A stretch of DNA of 43,896 bases from positions 1 through 43,896 of the forward strand of contig NZ_BMSX01000045.1 in the NCBI RefSeq assembly GCF_014649375.1. The letters run 5' to 3'. Shown here one piece after another: positions 7,801 through 16,340 of the stretch. The notes under the pieces are model-generated. The model was given only the letters and a program-made list of their open reading frames with translations. It ran no database searches and was not told the origin of the DNA. The translations under genes and the position numbers were made by a program. The stretch's first letter is position 1. Each line of letters begins with the position of its first letter. The stretch is from Streptomyces aurantiogriseus (GTDB taxonomy: Bacteria; Actinomycetota; Actinomycetes; Streptomycetales; Streptomycetaceae).

Positions 7801-9345
7801 TCACGGCCACAGCGGCCGGGGTCCGTCGGTGAAGGCCGACGCCATCTGCCAGGCGTCGAACCGCTCCAGGGCCACGTCACCGTCGGCACCGATACCGACG
7901 CCGACGGCCTCGTCCGGGCGGGTGGGGTAGATGCGGGCGGTGAGGGGCCGCCCGCCTGCGAAGATCTCCAGTGCGGAGTGGTCGACGAGGACGCGCAGGT
8001 CGACCCGGCCTTCGGGGTCCAACGGTAGTTCGCCGTACCGGGGTTCGGTGTCGACCGTTGGGTCGAGGCTGCTGGTCTCGCGGTGCAGTCGGAGGGTGCC
8101 GCCCGTTCCGTCGTGCGCCCTGCTCACCTCCACGACCGTGCGTTCCGCGCCGTCCGGTGTCTCGCGGAGAACGAGCCGGGCGGTCGCTCCGGGAGCGAGA
8201 CGCAGGGTCGTCTCGATGTCCAGTTGGTCCCCGCGTACCGCGGGCAGCCGCGTGTACGAGTCGGCCAGCCGACCCGGAGCCACCTCTACGCCCTCCCGCC
8301 GCAGCTCGGTCAGCTCCGGCACCGGGGCCTGATGCAGGCCGCCGTCCGCAGCGAGCGTGACGACCCTCGGCAGGGACATCACACCGCACCAGCCGGCCAG
8401 CGCGTTCGCCTCGTCCGTCCGGCCCTCCTGGAGCCAGCCGAACATGATGCGGCGGCCGTGCTCGTCACGGGTGGACTGGGGGGCGTAGAAGTAGCGGCCG
8501 CCGTAGTCGAGACGGTGGAGGGCGGTCGGGGTGAAGGCGTCGCCCTGGTAGCGGCCGGTCCAGTACAGGGGGTGGTGGGTGGTGCCCTCGTCCCAGGCGG
8601 AGAAGACCAGGACGTCGGTGCTGCCGGCCTCCTCGTCCTCGCCGAGCCGGAAGAGGTCGACGCACTCCCACATCGTGCCCGTCCAGTCGAGCTCGCCCTG
8701 GTTCTGCGAGGCGTCACCCGTCAGCAGCGGGCCCACGTAGCGCCAGCTGCGCAGGTCGTCGGATTCGTACAGGAAGGCCGTTCCGCCGGCGCCCCGGATT
8801 CCCGAGCCCACCAGCTGGCGCCACACCGTGGTCTCGCCGGAGCCCTCCCGCCAGACGCAGTGGTCGCGGAAGGCCGTGATGTCGACGCCCTCGGGCGGGG
8901 CGGTGATGACGGGGTTGGCGGGGTCCTTGGTCCAGTACCTCAGATCCGCCGATCCCCTGGCCACGCAGGGGAGTTCGTGCTCGCCGTGCCTGCCCGAGTA
9001 GACGAGCGTGGGCACTCCTCCGTCGTCGACGAGGACTCCGGACCAGCAGCCGTCGCGGTCGGGGCCGGTGGTGCCGGGGACGAGGGCGACCGGCTCATCG
9101 GCCCAGTGCACGAGGTCGGTGCTGGTGGCGTGGCCCCAGTGGATGCGGTGGTGGGCGGCGGCGAGCGGGTTGTACTGGTAGAAGAGGTGGTAGACGCCGT
9201 TCCAGTGGCTAAGGCCATTGGGGTCGTTGAGCCAGCCGCCGGGCGAGGTGAAGTGGAAGCGGGGGCGGTGGGGGTCGCGCAGGGCGCGTTCGGCCAGCCC
9301 TTCGGCGGTGTGGCTGCCGGAGGGGAGGGTGAGGTCGTGGGTCAT
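7801..9345 (-). CDS. Cytoplasmic GH32 beta-fructosidase
   Basis: A 514-residue GH32 enzyme without a signal peptide, so it acts on imported oligosaccharides. The canonical sucrose box WLNDPNG supplies nucleophile Asp41. The second motif is FRDHCVW (Asp161), a His replacing the usual Pro. The acid/base Glu227 lies in WECVDLF. The five-blade propeller is followed by a C-terminal beta-sandwich containing DHSALEIFAGG. The reaction is release of fructose from fructo-oligosaccharides or sucrose. Its ATG overlaps the stop of the upstream ABC ATPase gene (ATGA), showing translational coupling to the importer. The fructose product would be phosphorylated by the divergently encoded PfkB kinase. Confidence 0.93.
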   Translation of the reverse strand: MTHDLTLPSGSHTAEGLAERALRDPHRPRFHFTSPGGWLNDPNGLSHWNGVYHLFYQYNPLAAAHHRIHWGHATSTDLVHWADEPVALVPGTTGPDRDGCWSGVLVDDGGVPTLVYSGRHGEHELPCVARGSADLRYWTKDPANPVITAPPEGVDITAFRDHCVWREGSGETTVWRQLVGSGIRGAGGTAFLYESDDLRSWRYVGPLLTGDASQNQGELDWTGTMWECVDLFRLGEDEEAGSTDVLVFSAWDEGTTHHPLYWTGRYQGDAFTPTALHRLDYGGRYFYAPQSTRDEHGRRIMFGWLQEGRTDEANALAGWCGVMSLPRVVTLAADGGLHQAPVPELTELRREGVEVAPGRLADSYTRLPAVRGDQLDIETTLRLAPGATARLVLRETPDGAERTVVEVSRAHDGTGGTLRLHRETSSLDPTVDTEPRYGELPLDPEGRVDLRVLVDHSALEIFAGGRPLTARIYPTRPDEAVGVGIGADGDVALERFDAWQMASAFTDGPRPLWP

Positions 9346-10394
9346 GCGGCAGTGGTCTCCGCTTTCTCAGTGGCGTCGGTGTCGTCTGTGGCCTCGCCGT
9401 CCGGCCGGTCGGTGGCCTTCAGGACGCGGCGGGCGATGTCGGAGGCGGGTGCGCGCAGATGGCAGCGCACCCAGTGGGGCTGGCCGTCGTCTTCGCCGAC
9501 GATGTGGCGGACGGGCTCGGTGCGGCTGCACGTGCCGTCGTCGCCGTAGGGGCAGGACGTGGGGTTGAGGATCGCCTCGCGCAGTTTGGCGCGCTCGACG
9601 GGGTCGTAGCTGCCGGCCCGTTCGGGGTCGGGTACGGCGGACAGCAGCAGGCGCGTGTAGGGGTGGGCGGGAGCGTCCATCACCGCCAACGCGTCGCCGC
9701 CCTCGACCAGTTCGCCGGCGAACATGACCATCGTGGTGTCCGCGAGGTAGCGCGCGGAGCCCAGGTCGTGGGTGATGTAGAGCATGGCGATGTTCCGCTC
9801 GTCGCGCAGGCGCCGCATCAGGTTGAGCACGCCGACGCGCACGGAGACATCCAGCATCGAGGTCGGTTCGTCGGCCAGGATGAGGCGGGGTTCCACCGCC
9901 AACGCGCGAGCGATGGAGACGCGCTGACGCTGGCCGCCGGAGAGTTCGTGCGGGTAGGACTGGAGCATGTCCTCGGTCAGGCCGACCGTCGTCATCAGCT
10001 CGCGCAGCGCCTCTGGTGTGGCGGAGTGGCCGTGCAGGACGAGGGCCCGGGTGAGGAAGTGCTCGATGCGGTGGACGGGGTTGAGTGAGCCGAAGGGGTC
10101 TTGGAACACCATCTGGACCTTGCGGCGGTACGCCCGTGACGCCCGGCGTCGCTCGGTGCGCAGGACGTCCTCGCCGTCGAGCAGCACCTGTCCGGCGGAG
10201 GGCTGCTCGAGGCGGGCGAGGCAGCGGGCGATGGTGGACTTGCCGCTGCCGGACTCGCCGACCAGGGCGGTGATCCGGCCGGCCGGGAGATCGAAGGAGA
10301 CGTCGTTGACGGCTCGGACACGGCGCCGGGAGAAGACGGTACCGACCTGGAAGTCCTTGGTCAGACCGCGTACGGACAGCAGGGGTTCGGTCAT
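9342..10394 (-). CDS. Opp/Dpp-family ABC transporter ATPase (OppF-like)
   Basis: A 350-residue ATP-binding subunit. Walker A is GESGSGKST, the signature is LSGGQRQRV and Walker B is LILADEPTSMLD. The C-terminal extension contains a Cys pair region (NPTSCPYGDDGTCSRT) typical of the oligopeptide-type ATPase family, which carries an oligo_HPY-like tail. It would pair with the OppD-like subunit to power the importer at the inner face of the membrane. The gene overlaps its neighbours on both sides by 4 bp, so it is tightly coupled between the OppD-like and GH32 genes. Its family normally carries peptides, nickel or, in some bacteria, oligosaccharides; context favours fructo-oligosaccharide here. 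Confidence 0.93.
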   Translation of the reverse strand: MTEPLLSVRGLTKDFQVGTVFSRRRVRAVNDVSFDLPAGRITALVGESGSGKSTIARCLARLEQPSAGQVLLDGEDVLRTERRRASRAYRRKVQMVFQDPFGSLNPVHRIEHFLTRALVLHGHSATPEALRELMTTVGLTEDMLQSYPHELSGGQRQRVSIARALAVEPRLILADEPTSMLDVSVRVGVLNLMRRLRDERNIAMLYITHDLGSARYLADTTMVMFAGELVEGGDALAVMDAPAHPYTRLLLSAVPDPERAGSYDPVERAKLREAILNPTSCPYGDDGTCSRTEPVRHIVGEDDGQPHWVRCHLRAPASDIARRVLKATDRPDGEATDDTDATEKAETTAA

Positions 10395-11356
10395 CGGGAG
10401 GCTCCTTCCGGGCTGTGGGCTCCACTGCGGGCAACCCAGCGGCCGGGCGCGACCTCGCGCAGGTCGGGGATGTTCGTGGAGCAGTCCGAGCGGTCCTCGG
10501 GACAGCGGACGTGGAAGCCGCAGCTGTCGGCGGTGCGCGGGGCGTCGAAGAGGCCGGTGAGTTCCTGGCGCGGGCCGGTCAGCGGCGGGAAGGCGTTCAT
10601 CAGCGCCTCGGTGTAGGGGTGGAGCGGATGGGCGAACAGGTCCTTGGCGTCGGCGAGTTCGACGATCCGTCCGCCGTACATCACGCCCATGCGGTCCGAC
10701 AGCTCGACCATCAGGGACATGTCGTGGGTGATGAAGAGGATGGAGAAGCCCAGCTCCCGCTGGAGGTCGCGGATCTGCGCCATGATCTCCTGCTGCACGA
10801 CCACGTCGAGCGCGGTGGTCGGCTCGTCCATGATCAGCAGCCGGGGACGGAGAGCGACGGCCATGGCGATGACCACGCGCTGGCGCATACCGCCGGAGAG
10901 CTGGTGCGGGTACGCCTTCAGCCTTCCCGGGTCGATGCCGACCAGCTCCAGCAGCTCGCCGGCCCGCTCCCGCGCGGCCCGCTTCTTCATCCGCTCGTGG
11001 GTGGTGAAGATGTCGACGATCTGCTCGCCGACGGTCAGGACGGGGTTGAGCGAGTTCATCGCCGACTGGAAGACCATGGCGATCTCCCGCCAGCGGAAGG
11101 CGCGCAGCTCCCGTGCGTCCAGGGCGAGGACGTCGCGGCCCTGGAAGCGGATGCTGCCCGCGGTGATTTCCGCCGGGGGCTTCAGCAGTCGCATCACCGC
11201 GTTGGCGATGGTCGACTTGCCGCAGCCGGATTCTCCGGCGAGGCCGAAGACCTCTCCGGCGCCGATGGAGAAGGAGACGTCGTCGGCGCCCACGACGGTG
11301 CGTCCGTCGCCGCGGTATTCGACGCGCAGGCCGTTCACCTCAAGTACGGGTTCCAT
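10391..11356 (-). CDS. Opp/Dpp-family ABC transporter ATPase (OppD-like)
   Basis: A 321-residue ATP-binding subunit with Walker A GESGCGKST, signature LSGGMRQRV and Walker B LLIMDEPTTALD, plus the C-terminal Cys-containing segment FHVRCPEDRSDC found in this family. It forms the second half of the ATPase heterodimer with the OppF-like protein. It begins 3 bp after the stop of the upstream permease gene and its own stop overlaps the next start. This places it in the fructan operon, so the predicted cargo is an oligosaccharide rather than a peptide, by context only. Confidence 0.93.
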   Translation of the reverse strand: MEPVLEVNGLRVEYRGDGRTVVGADDVSFSIGAGEVFGLAGESGCGKSTIANAVMRLLKPPAEITAGSIRFQGRDVLALDARELRAFRWREIAMVFQSAMNSLNPVLTVGEQIVDIFTTHERMKKRAARERAGELLELVGIDPGRLKAYPHQLSGGMRQRVVIAMAVALRPRLLIMDEPTTALDVVVQQEIMAQIRDLQRELGFSILFITHDMSLMVELSDRMGVMYGGRIVELADAKDLFAHPLHPYTEALMNAFPPLTGPRQELTGLFDAPRTADSCGFHVRCPEDRSDCSTNIPDLREVAPGRWVARSGAHSPEGASR

Positions 11357-11359
11357 GGC

Positions 11360-12280
11360 TCAGCCCCTCCTCTCACGGCGGGCACGGCGGCTGCGCAGCC
11401 TGGGGTTGGTGATCTCATCGACCGCGTAGTTGACCAGCGCGATGGCGAAGGCGACGAGCGCGATGCACAGTCCGGAGGGAACGAAGGCCCACCACGTGCC
11501 GGTCATCAGCGCGCCGTCGTTGCTGGCCCAGTACAGGTTGGTGCCCCAGCTGACGACGCTGCTGTCGCCGAGGCCGAGGAACTCCAGGCCGGCCTGGGCG
11601 CCGATGCCGAAGATCACGCAGCCGAGCAGCGTGGTCATCACCACGGACGCCATGTTGGGCAGGATCTCGCGGAACATGATCCGCAGCGGGCGCTCGCCGG
11701 TGACGACGGCGGCGGCCACGAAGTCCTTGCCGCGGATCGACTTGGCCTGCGCGCGCAGGACCCGGGCCGAGCCCGCCCAGCCGGTGACGACGAGGACCAG
11801 GATCACGGTGGAGGTCCCGGGCGGTAGGAACGCGGCCAGGATGATGAGCAGCGGGAGGCCGGGCAGCAGCAGGAAGATGTTGGTGACCAGGGTCAGCGCG
11901 TCGTCCACGATGCGGCCGAAGTACGCGGACGCCAGGCCGACGACGATGGCGACCGCGGTTGCCACGAGCCCCACGGTGAACCCGACGAAGAGGGAGCTGC
12001 GCGCACCCCACAGGGTGAGGGCGAGCACGTCCTGTCCCTTGGCGGTCGTACCGAGCCAGTGCGCGGCCGCAGGGGCCTGACTGCCCGTGGAGTTGATGAG
12101 CGACGGGTCGCCCGGCGCCAGGACGGGCGCAAGCAGGGCCAGCAGCGCGAAGAGGCCGAGCAGCACCAGGCCCGTCAATGCCTTCTTGCTGTCGATGAGC
12201 TGGCGCAGCAGTCCGCGCCGGCGGGCCGGGCGTGCGGGCGCTGTCGGCGTGGTGGCCGTGGCGATCTCGATGGCGGTCAT
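11360..12280 (-). CDS. ABC transporter permease (OppC/DppC-like)
   Basis: A 306-residue integral membrane subunit. A short cytoplasmic N-terminus rich in Ala/Pro/Arg precedes a first membrane helix (LVLLGLFALLALLAPVLAP), a periplasmic region with WLGTTAKGQDVLALTLWGARSS, and a bundle of helices with the permease coupling loop AAAVVTGERPLRIMFREILP. The GTTxxGQDVL box is typical of the OppC/DppC branch. It lies 13 bp downstream of the OppB-like permease gene and would dimerise with that product. Confidence 0.93.
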   Translation of the reverse strand: MTAIEIATATTPTAPARPARRRGLLRQLIDSKKALTGLVLLGLFALLALLAPVLAPGDPSLINSTGSQAPAAAHWLGTTAKGQDVLALTLWGARSSLFVGFTVGLVATAVAIVVGLASAYFGRIVDDALTLVTNIFLLLPGLPLLIILAAFLPPGTSTVILVLVVTGWAGSARVLRAQAKSIRGKDFVAAAVVTGERPLRIMFREILPNMASVVMTTLLGCVIFGIGAQAGLEFLGLGDSSVVSWGTNLYWASNDGALMTGTWWAFVPSGLCIALVAFAIALVNYAVDEITNPRLRSRRARRERRG

Positions 12281-12293
12281 GTCGGCAACCTCC

Positions 12294-13271
12294 TCAGCGG
12301 ACGCGGACGCGCGGGTCGAGGCGGACGTAGACGAGGTCGACGAGGAAGTTCGCGAGCAGCACCGCCGCCGTGATCGTCAGGAAGATGCCCTGCATCAGCG
12401 GGTAGTCCAGGCCCTGGACGGCCATCAGCAACTGGTAGCCGATGCCGGGGTAGGCGAACACGACCTCGGTGAGCAGCGCGCCGCCGACGACAAAGCCGAG
12501 CGCCATGCCGAAGTTGGTGACGGAGGGCAGCAGCGCGTTGCGCGCGGCGTAGCGGAACATGATCCGCGAGGGGCTGAGCCCCTTGGCCTCGGCCATCGTG
12601 ATGTAGTCCTCGGCCGCCGTGGCGATCATGGTGTTGCGCATGCCGAGCATCCAGCCGCCGATGGAGACCAGCACGATGGTCAGCGCCGGCAGCACCAGGT
12701 GGGTGGCGACGTTGGAGAGGAACTCGCCGTTGAAGCCAGGGGTCAGTCCGACGTCGTAGGCGTGCCGCAGCGGGAACCAGTTCAGGCTCACCCCGAACAG
12801 GTACAGCGCGCCCATCGCCAGCCAGAAGTAGGGGAACGAGCCGACGAAGATCAGCAGGGGCGGGAAGGCGGAGTCGAGGACGCCGCCGCGCCGCCAGGCG
12901 GCGACGATGCCGAGCAGGTTGCCGGCGACGGCCGCGATGACGAGCGCGACGCCGCCGAGCAGCAGGGTCCAGCCGATCTGCGAGCCGATCACCTCGGAGA
13001 CCGGGGTGGGGAAGCGGGTGATGGAGATGCCGAGGTCGCCGGTGAAGACGCTCTTGACGTAGGAGACGTACTGCTCCCAGAGGGGGCGGTCGTCGAGGCC
13101 GAAGAGTTTTCGCAGCTGGGCTATCTGGTCGGGCTGCATCGTGCCCTGGGCCTGCGCGAACATCCGGGAGACCGGGTCGCCCGGCATGAAGCGCGGGAGA
13201 ACGAAGTTCAGGGTGGTGGAGGCCCAGAAGGCGAGCAGATAGAACCCCAGGTTGCGCAGGATCAGACGCAC
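12294..13271 (-). CDS. ABC transporter permease (OppB/DppB-like)
   Basis: A 325-residue membrane subunit beginning MRLILRNLGFYLLAFWAS, with the family features PRFMPGDPV near residue 27 and a C-terminal coupling region MAEAKGLSPSRIMFRYAARN. About six membrane helices are visible. It is the first permease after the binding protein gene, separated from it by 95 bp that contain a hairpin. Together with the OppC-like subunit it would form the translocation channel. Confidence 0.93.
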   Translation of the reverse strand: MRLILRNLGFYLLAFWASTTLNFVLPRFMPGDPVSRMFAQAQGTMQPDQIAQLRKLFGLDDRPLWEQYVSYVKSVFTGDLGISITRFPTPVSEVIGSQIGWTLLLGGVALVIAAVAGNLLGIVAAWRRGGVLDSAFPPLLIFVGSFPYFWLAMGALYLFGVSLNWFPLRHAYDVGLTPGFNGEFLSNVATHLVLPALTIVLVSIGGWMLGMRNTMIATAAEDYITMAEAKGLSPSRIMFRYAARNALLPSVTNFGMALGFVVGGALLTEVVFAYPGIGYQLLMAVQGLDYPLMQGIFLTITAAVLLANFLVDLVYVRLDPRVRVR

Positions 13272-13325
13272 GGGTCGTGCTCCCTGTCAGTGGGGGGTGA
13301 ACGTGTGGCTCGGTGCGCGGGGGCG

Positions 13326-13365
13326 GCCGTCCGGGGAGGAAGGCGGCCGCCGGTCCGCGGACGGC
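13326..13365 (-). promoter_or_regulatory. Hairpin after the binding-protein gene
   Basis: The arms GCCGTCCG and CGGACGGC pair perfectly around an inner GC palindrome, starting just after the stop of the solute-binding protein gene. Hairpins here often act as partial terminators or RNA stabilisers, giving more binding protein than membrane subunits. That role is inference. Confidence 0.45.
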
Positions 13366-13366
13366 G

Positions 13367-15049
13367 TCAGCCCTTGACGGGCTTCAGCGACGTAAGCACG
13401 AGGATCGTGCTGCCGTTGCGGTTGCCGAGGGTGGCGTACGGGTTCTCCTCGGAGGGCCAGCCGGTGAAGCGGGCGTCCGTGTACGCGCCCCACTCGGGGC
13501 CGGTGAACAGCGGGACGATGGGCGCGTCCTTGTTGTACAGCTCCTGCAGGCCGTTCATCTGCTCGCGCTGCGACTGCTCATCCGGGGCGGCGGCGAAGGC
13601 GTCGATGAGCTTGTCGGCCTTCTTGTCGCCGAAGCGGTGGTAGTTCTCCGTGGCCTTCTCGCCGGCGGGCTTGACCATGACGGTCGACATCACGCCGCGG
13701 AAGTACTCGTACGGGGTGGCGCCGTTGTTGCTCCACACGATGCCGGTCTCGAAGGTGCCCTGCTCGTACGAGCTGACCACCGCCCCCCAGTCGGGCGTCT
13801 TCACGGTGGCGGTGATGCCGACCTTCGCGAGGTTCTGCTTGATGATGTTGGCGACCGAGATCCAGTCGGAGGAGGCGGAGCCGACGGAGATGTCGAACGT
13901 GAAGTCCTTGCCGTTCTTCAGCTTCCGCTTGCCGCCGCTCTCCTTGTAGCCGGCCGCGTCGAGAGCCTTGGCCGCCGCGTCGGTGTCGTACGTCGTCCAG
14001 GTGCAGGACGCGGCGAGGTCCTTGTCGCGCCACTTGTCGTACGTGCGGGCCAGGCCCGTGCAGTCGGCGGGTTCGGCGTAGCCGTTCATCGCAACCTTGG
14101 TGATCTGGTCGCGGTCGATCGCCATACTGAGCGCCTTGCGCACCGCCGGGTCGTCGAAGGGGGCCTTCGTGGTGTTCAGCTGCCAGTTGATCATGGCACC
14201 GGCGGGCGGGAACCAGTAGTGGTTGTGCTCCTTGTCCTTCGCGACGAAGGACTTCTCGATGTCCGGGATGAACGACTGCGTCCAGTCCACCTCACCGTTG
14301 GTGAAGGCGACGTTGGCGCTGTCGTTGCCGGAGAAGGCGAGCATCTGGATGCCGGCGATCTGCTGCTTGGCGGGCTGCCAGTATTCGGGGTTCTTGCGCA
14401 ACTCGTACGACTGGGCCTGGAACTTCTCGATCTTGGTGTACGGACCGGTGGCGACCGGGTTCGGGTTGGCGAACTTCGCCGGGTCCTTCACCTTGGACCA
14501 GATGTGCTTCGGCAGGATGTAGTGGCCGCCGATCTCGTAGAAGGCGGGCGAGAAGGGCTTGCTGAAGGAGAACTTCACCGTGTGGGCGTCGACCGCGGTG
14601 ACCTTGTCCAGGTAGTCGAAGCCGCCCAGCACCTTCTTCTGGAGCTCGAAGGTGTAGACGACGTCGTCGGCGGTGAGCGGCTGGCCGTCCGACCACTTGA
14701 CGCCGTCGCGCAGGGTGAAGGTGAGGGACTTGCCGTCCTTGGCCTGTTCCCACTTGGTGGCCAGCCACGGTGTGTCCTTGGCGTCCGCCATGCTGTGCAC
14801 GACCAGCGGCTCGTAGACCGCCTGCAGAGTCATGGGGGCGGCCTGCGGGGAGAGCGGGTTGAAGTTGCGCGTGAACGTCGCCAGGTCCTCGCGCGGGATG
14901 GTGAGCAGCTGGTTGCCGGAGGTGTCACCGGCGCCGGAGGCGCCCGAGCCACCCGTACAGGCGGACAGGACCAGGGCCGCGGCGGCGGTCGCGGTGACCG
15001 CTCTCAGGACGGCTCGGGGCCGCCGTGAAGGTATGCGGGAGGGTGCCAT
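13367..15049 (-). CDS. Family 5 extracellular solute-binding lipoprotein
   Basis: A 560-residue binding protein of the SBP_bac_5 (Opp/Dpp) family. The signal peptide ends in a lipobox, LSAC, with Cys31 as the predicted lipidation site, so the protein is anchored outside the membrane. Typical family stretches include VYEPLVVHS near the N-terminus and TFTLRDGVKWSDGQPLTADD. It delivers the substrate to the Opp-type permeases encoded downstream. The family classically binds peptides, but the operon contains only fructan enzymes, a sugar-type LacI regulator and a fructokinase, so a fructo-oligosaccharide is the inferred ligand. The start follows an AGAGGAAAAG ribosome binding region. Confidence 0.92.
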   Translation of the reverse strand: MAPSRIPSRRPRAVLRAVTATAAAALVLSACTGGSGASGAGDTSGNQLLTIPREDLATFTRNFNPLSPQAAPMTLQAVYEPLVVHSMADAKDTPWLATKWEQAKDGKSLTFTLRDGVKWSDGQPLTADDVVYTFELQKKVLGGFDYLDKVTAVDAHTVKFSFSKPFSPAFYEIGGHYILPKHIWSKVKDPAKFANPNPVATGPYTKIEKFQAQSYELRKNPEYWQPAKQQIAGIQMLAFSGNDSANVAFTNGEVDWTQSFIPDIEKSFVAKDKEHNHYWFPPAGAMINWQLNTTKAPFDDPAVRKALSMAIDRDQITKVAMNGYAEPADCTGLARTYDKWRDKDLAASCTWTTYDTDAAAKALDAAGYKESGGKRKLKNGKDFTFDISVGSASSDWISVANIIKQNLAKVGITATVKTPDWGAVVSSYEQGTFETGIVWSNNGATPYEYFRGVMSTVMVKPAGEKATENYHRFGDKKADKLIDAFAAAPDEQSQREQMNGLQELYNKDAPIVPLFTGPEWGAYTDARFTGWPSEENPYATLGNRNGSTILVLTSLKPVKG

Positions 15050-15124
15050 AATGGAGACTCTTTTCCTCTCTTCAACACACAGGGCGAAGACGGGGATGGG
15101 ATTCCTCGGCGGACTGATTAGCGG

Positions 15125-16147
15125 TCAGACCGACGAGCGTTCGAGCAGCGGGCAGTCGATCGTCACCTGATGGGTGTCGAGCGGCTGCCCCGCTGCGAGA
15201 GCGGCAAGCATGTCGATGCCCTTGGTGCCCATGGCCTCGAAGGGCAGGGCGAGCGTCGTCAGCTTCGGCCGCAGATAGGCGGCGATGAGTTCCTGGTTGT
15301 CGAACCCCACCACGGCCACGTCGTGCGGGATGCGCAGTCCACGTTCCTTGATCGCGTCGTAAGCGCCCATCGCCATCCGGTCGTTTCCGCAGAACAGCGC
15401 GGTCGGACGGTCGGCGGCCGGGCGGTCCAGCAGTTCGCAGGCGGCGGTGTAGGCGCCGTCGGCGGTGGCCCAGCCGGGGATGACCAGGGACGGGTCGGGG
15501 GTGATTCCGGCCTCGCGCAGGGCACGTTCGTACCCCTCGCGCCTGCCGATGGCGGCCGGGATCGCCGGGTCGAGGTTGATGAGCCCGATGCGGGTGTGAC
15601 CGGCGTCCAGGAGCCGGCGGGTCGCCTTGTATCCGCCCGACTCCTCGTCGGGCAGGATGCACGGCAGCTCCCCTTCCGCGTCGTAGCAGTTGACGAGCAC
15701 CGTCGGCACCTCCCGGGCGGCCTTGGGGAGCGTGACGGCGCGGTGCCAGGTCGTGGCGTACAGGAGCCCTTCCACGCGGTGCTCCAGCATCTGGTCGAGC
15801 GCGGCGGCCTCCTGGGCGGGGTCGCCCTCGCTCGCGGCGATCAGCAGGAACCTCCGGTCACCCCAGGCGCGGCTCTGCGCGCCCGTGATCACCTCCCCCG
15901 CGAAGGGGCCGGTCACGATCTCGGTGATCAGCCCGAACCACCCGCTGCGGTTCGCGGCCAGCGCCCGCGCTCCGGCGTTGGGCCGGTAGCCGAGCTCGTC
16001 GATCGCCTCCAGGATCCGCCGACGGGTCTCCTCGGGGATGGCGGCGCCGGGCTTGTCGTTGAGGACGAAGGAGACGGTGGTCCGCGAGACGCCCGCGTGG
16101 CGCGCCACATCGCTCATGGTCACGCGCTGCGACTTGTTCGTGGCCAC
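15125..16147 (-). CDS. LacI-family transcriptional repressor of the fructan locus
   Basis: A 340-residue LacI/GalR regulator. The N-terminal helix-turn-helix (MSDVARHAGVSRTTVSFVLN) is followed by the hinge (ELGYRPNAGARALA) and a periplasmic-binding-like effector domain. It is the first gene of the minus-strand operon, 75 bp before the binding protein gene. The palindrome TAACGCGCGTTA lies 58 bp upstream of its start. The likely scheme is that it represses both its own operon and the divergent fructokinase gene, and releases DNA on binding a fructose-derived sugar. The effector is inference. Confidence 0.92.
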   Translation of the reverse strand: MATNKSQRVTMSDVARHAGVSRTTVSFVLNDKPGAAIPEETRRRILEAIDELGYRPNAGARALAANRSGWFGLITEIVTGPFAGEVITGAQSRAWGDRRFLLIAASEGDPAQEAAALDQMLEHRVEGLLYATTWHRAVTLPKAAREVPTVLVNCYDAEGELPCILPDEESGGYKATRRLLDAGHTRIGLINLDPAIPAAIGRREGYERALREAGITPDPSLVIPGWATADGAYTAACELLDRPAADRPTALFCGNDRMAMGAYDAIKERGLRIPHDVAVVGFDNQELIAAYLRPKLTTLALPFEAMGTKGIDMLAALAAGQPLDTHQVTIDCPLLERSSV

Positions 16148-16204
16148 TTCCAGTCCCTTTCGGCCGACCGGAGGCGAGACACCGCCTCCGGTTTCGCGCT
16201 TTAA

Positions 16205-16216
16205 TAACGCGCGTTA
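16205..16216. promoter_or_regulatory. LacI-type operator palindrome
   Basis: TAACGCGCGTTA is a perfect 12-bp palindrome with the central CG that LacI-family operators usually have. It lies between the divergent LacI and PfkB genes (58 bp and 125 bp from their starts). A weaker inverted repeat, GTTACTTCC / GGAAGTTAC (8 of 9 pairs, 16213-16239), overlaps its right edge. Confidence 0.7.
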
Positions 16217-16340
16217 CTTCCGTGTGGCAGGGAAGTTACGTCCGTCTTGAGTGGCATGTCAATACCCATGTATGGGCTGCATCAGGCCACCCTCCAGGTG
16301 CTGGCAGCCCGCGCCCTTCCGCGAGAGGCAAGCAGTCGCC

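Noticed and set aside
9367..10434. Arg/Pro-rich 355-codon minus-strand frame overlapping the OppF-like gene
   Set aside because: Frame-shifted shadow of the ATPase gene; it lacks any motif, whereas the other frame has intact Walker and signature motifs.
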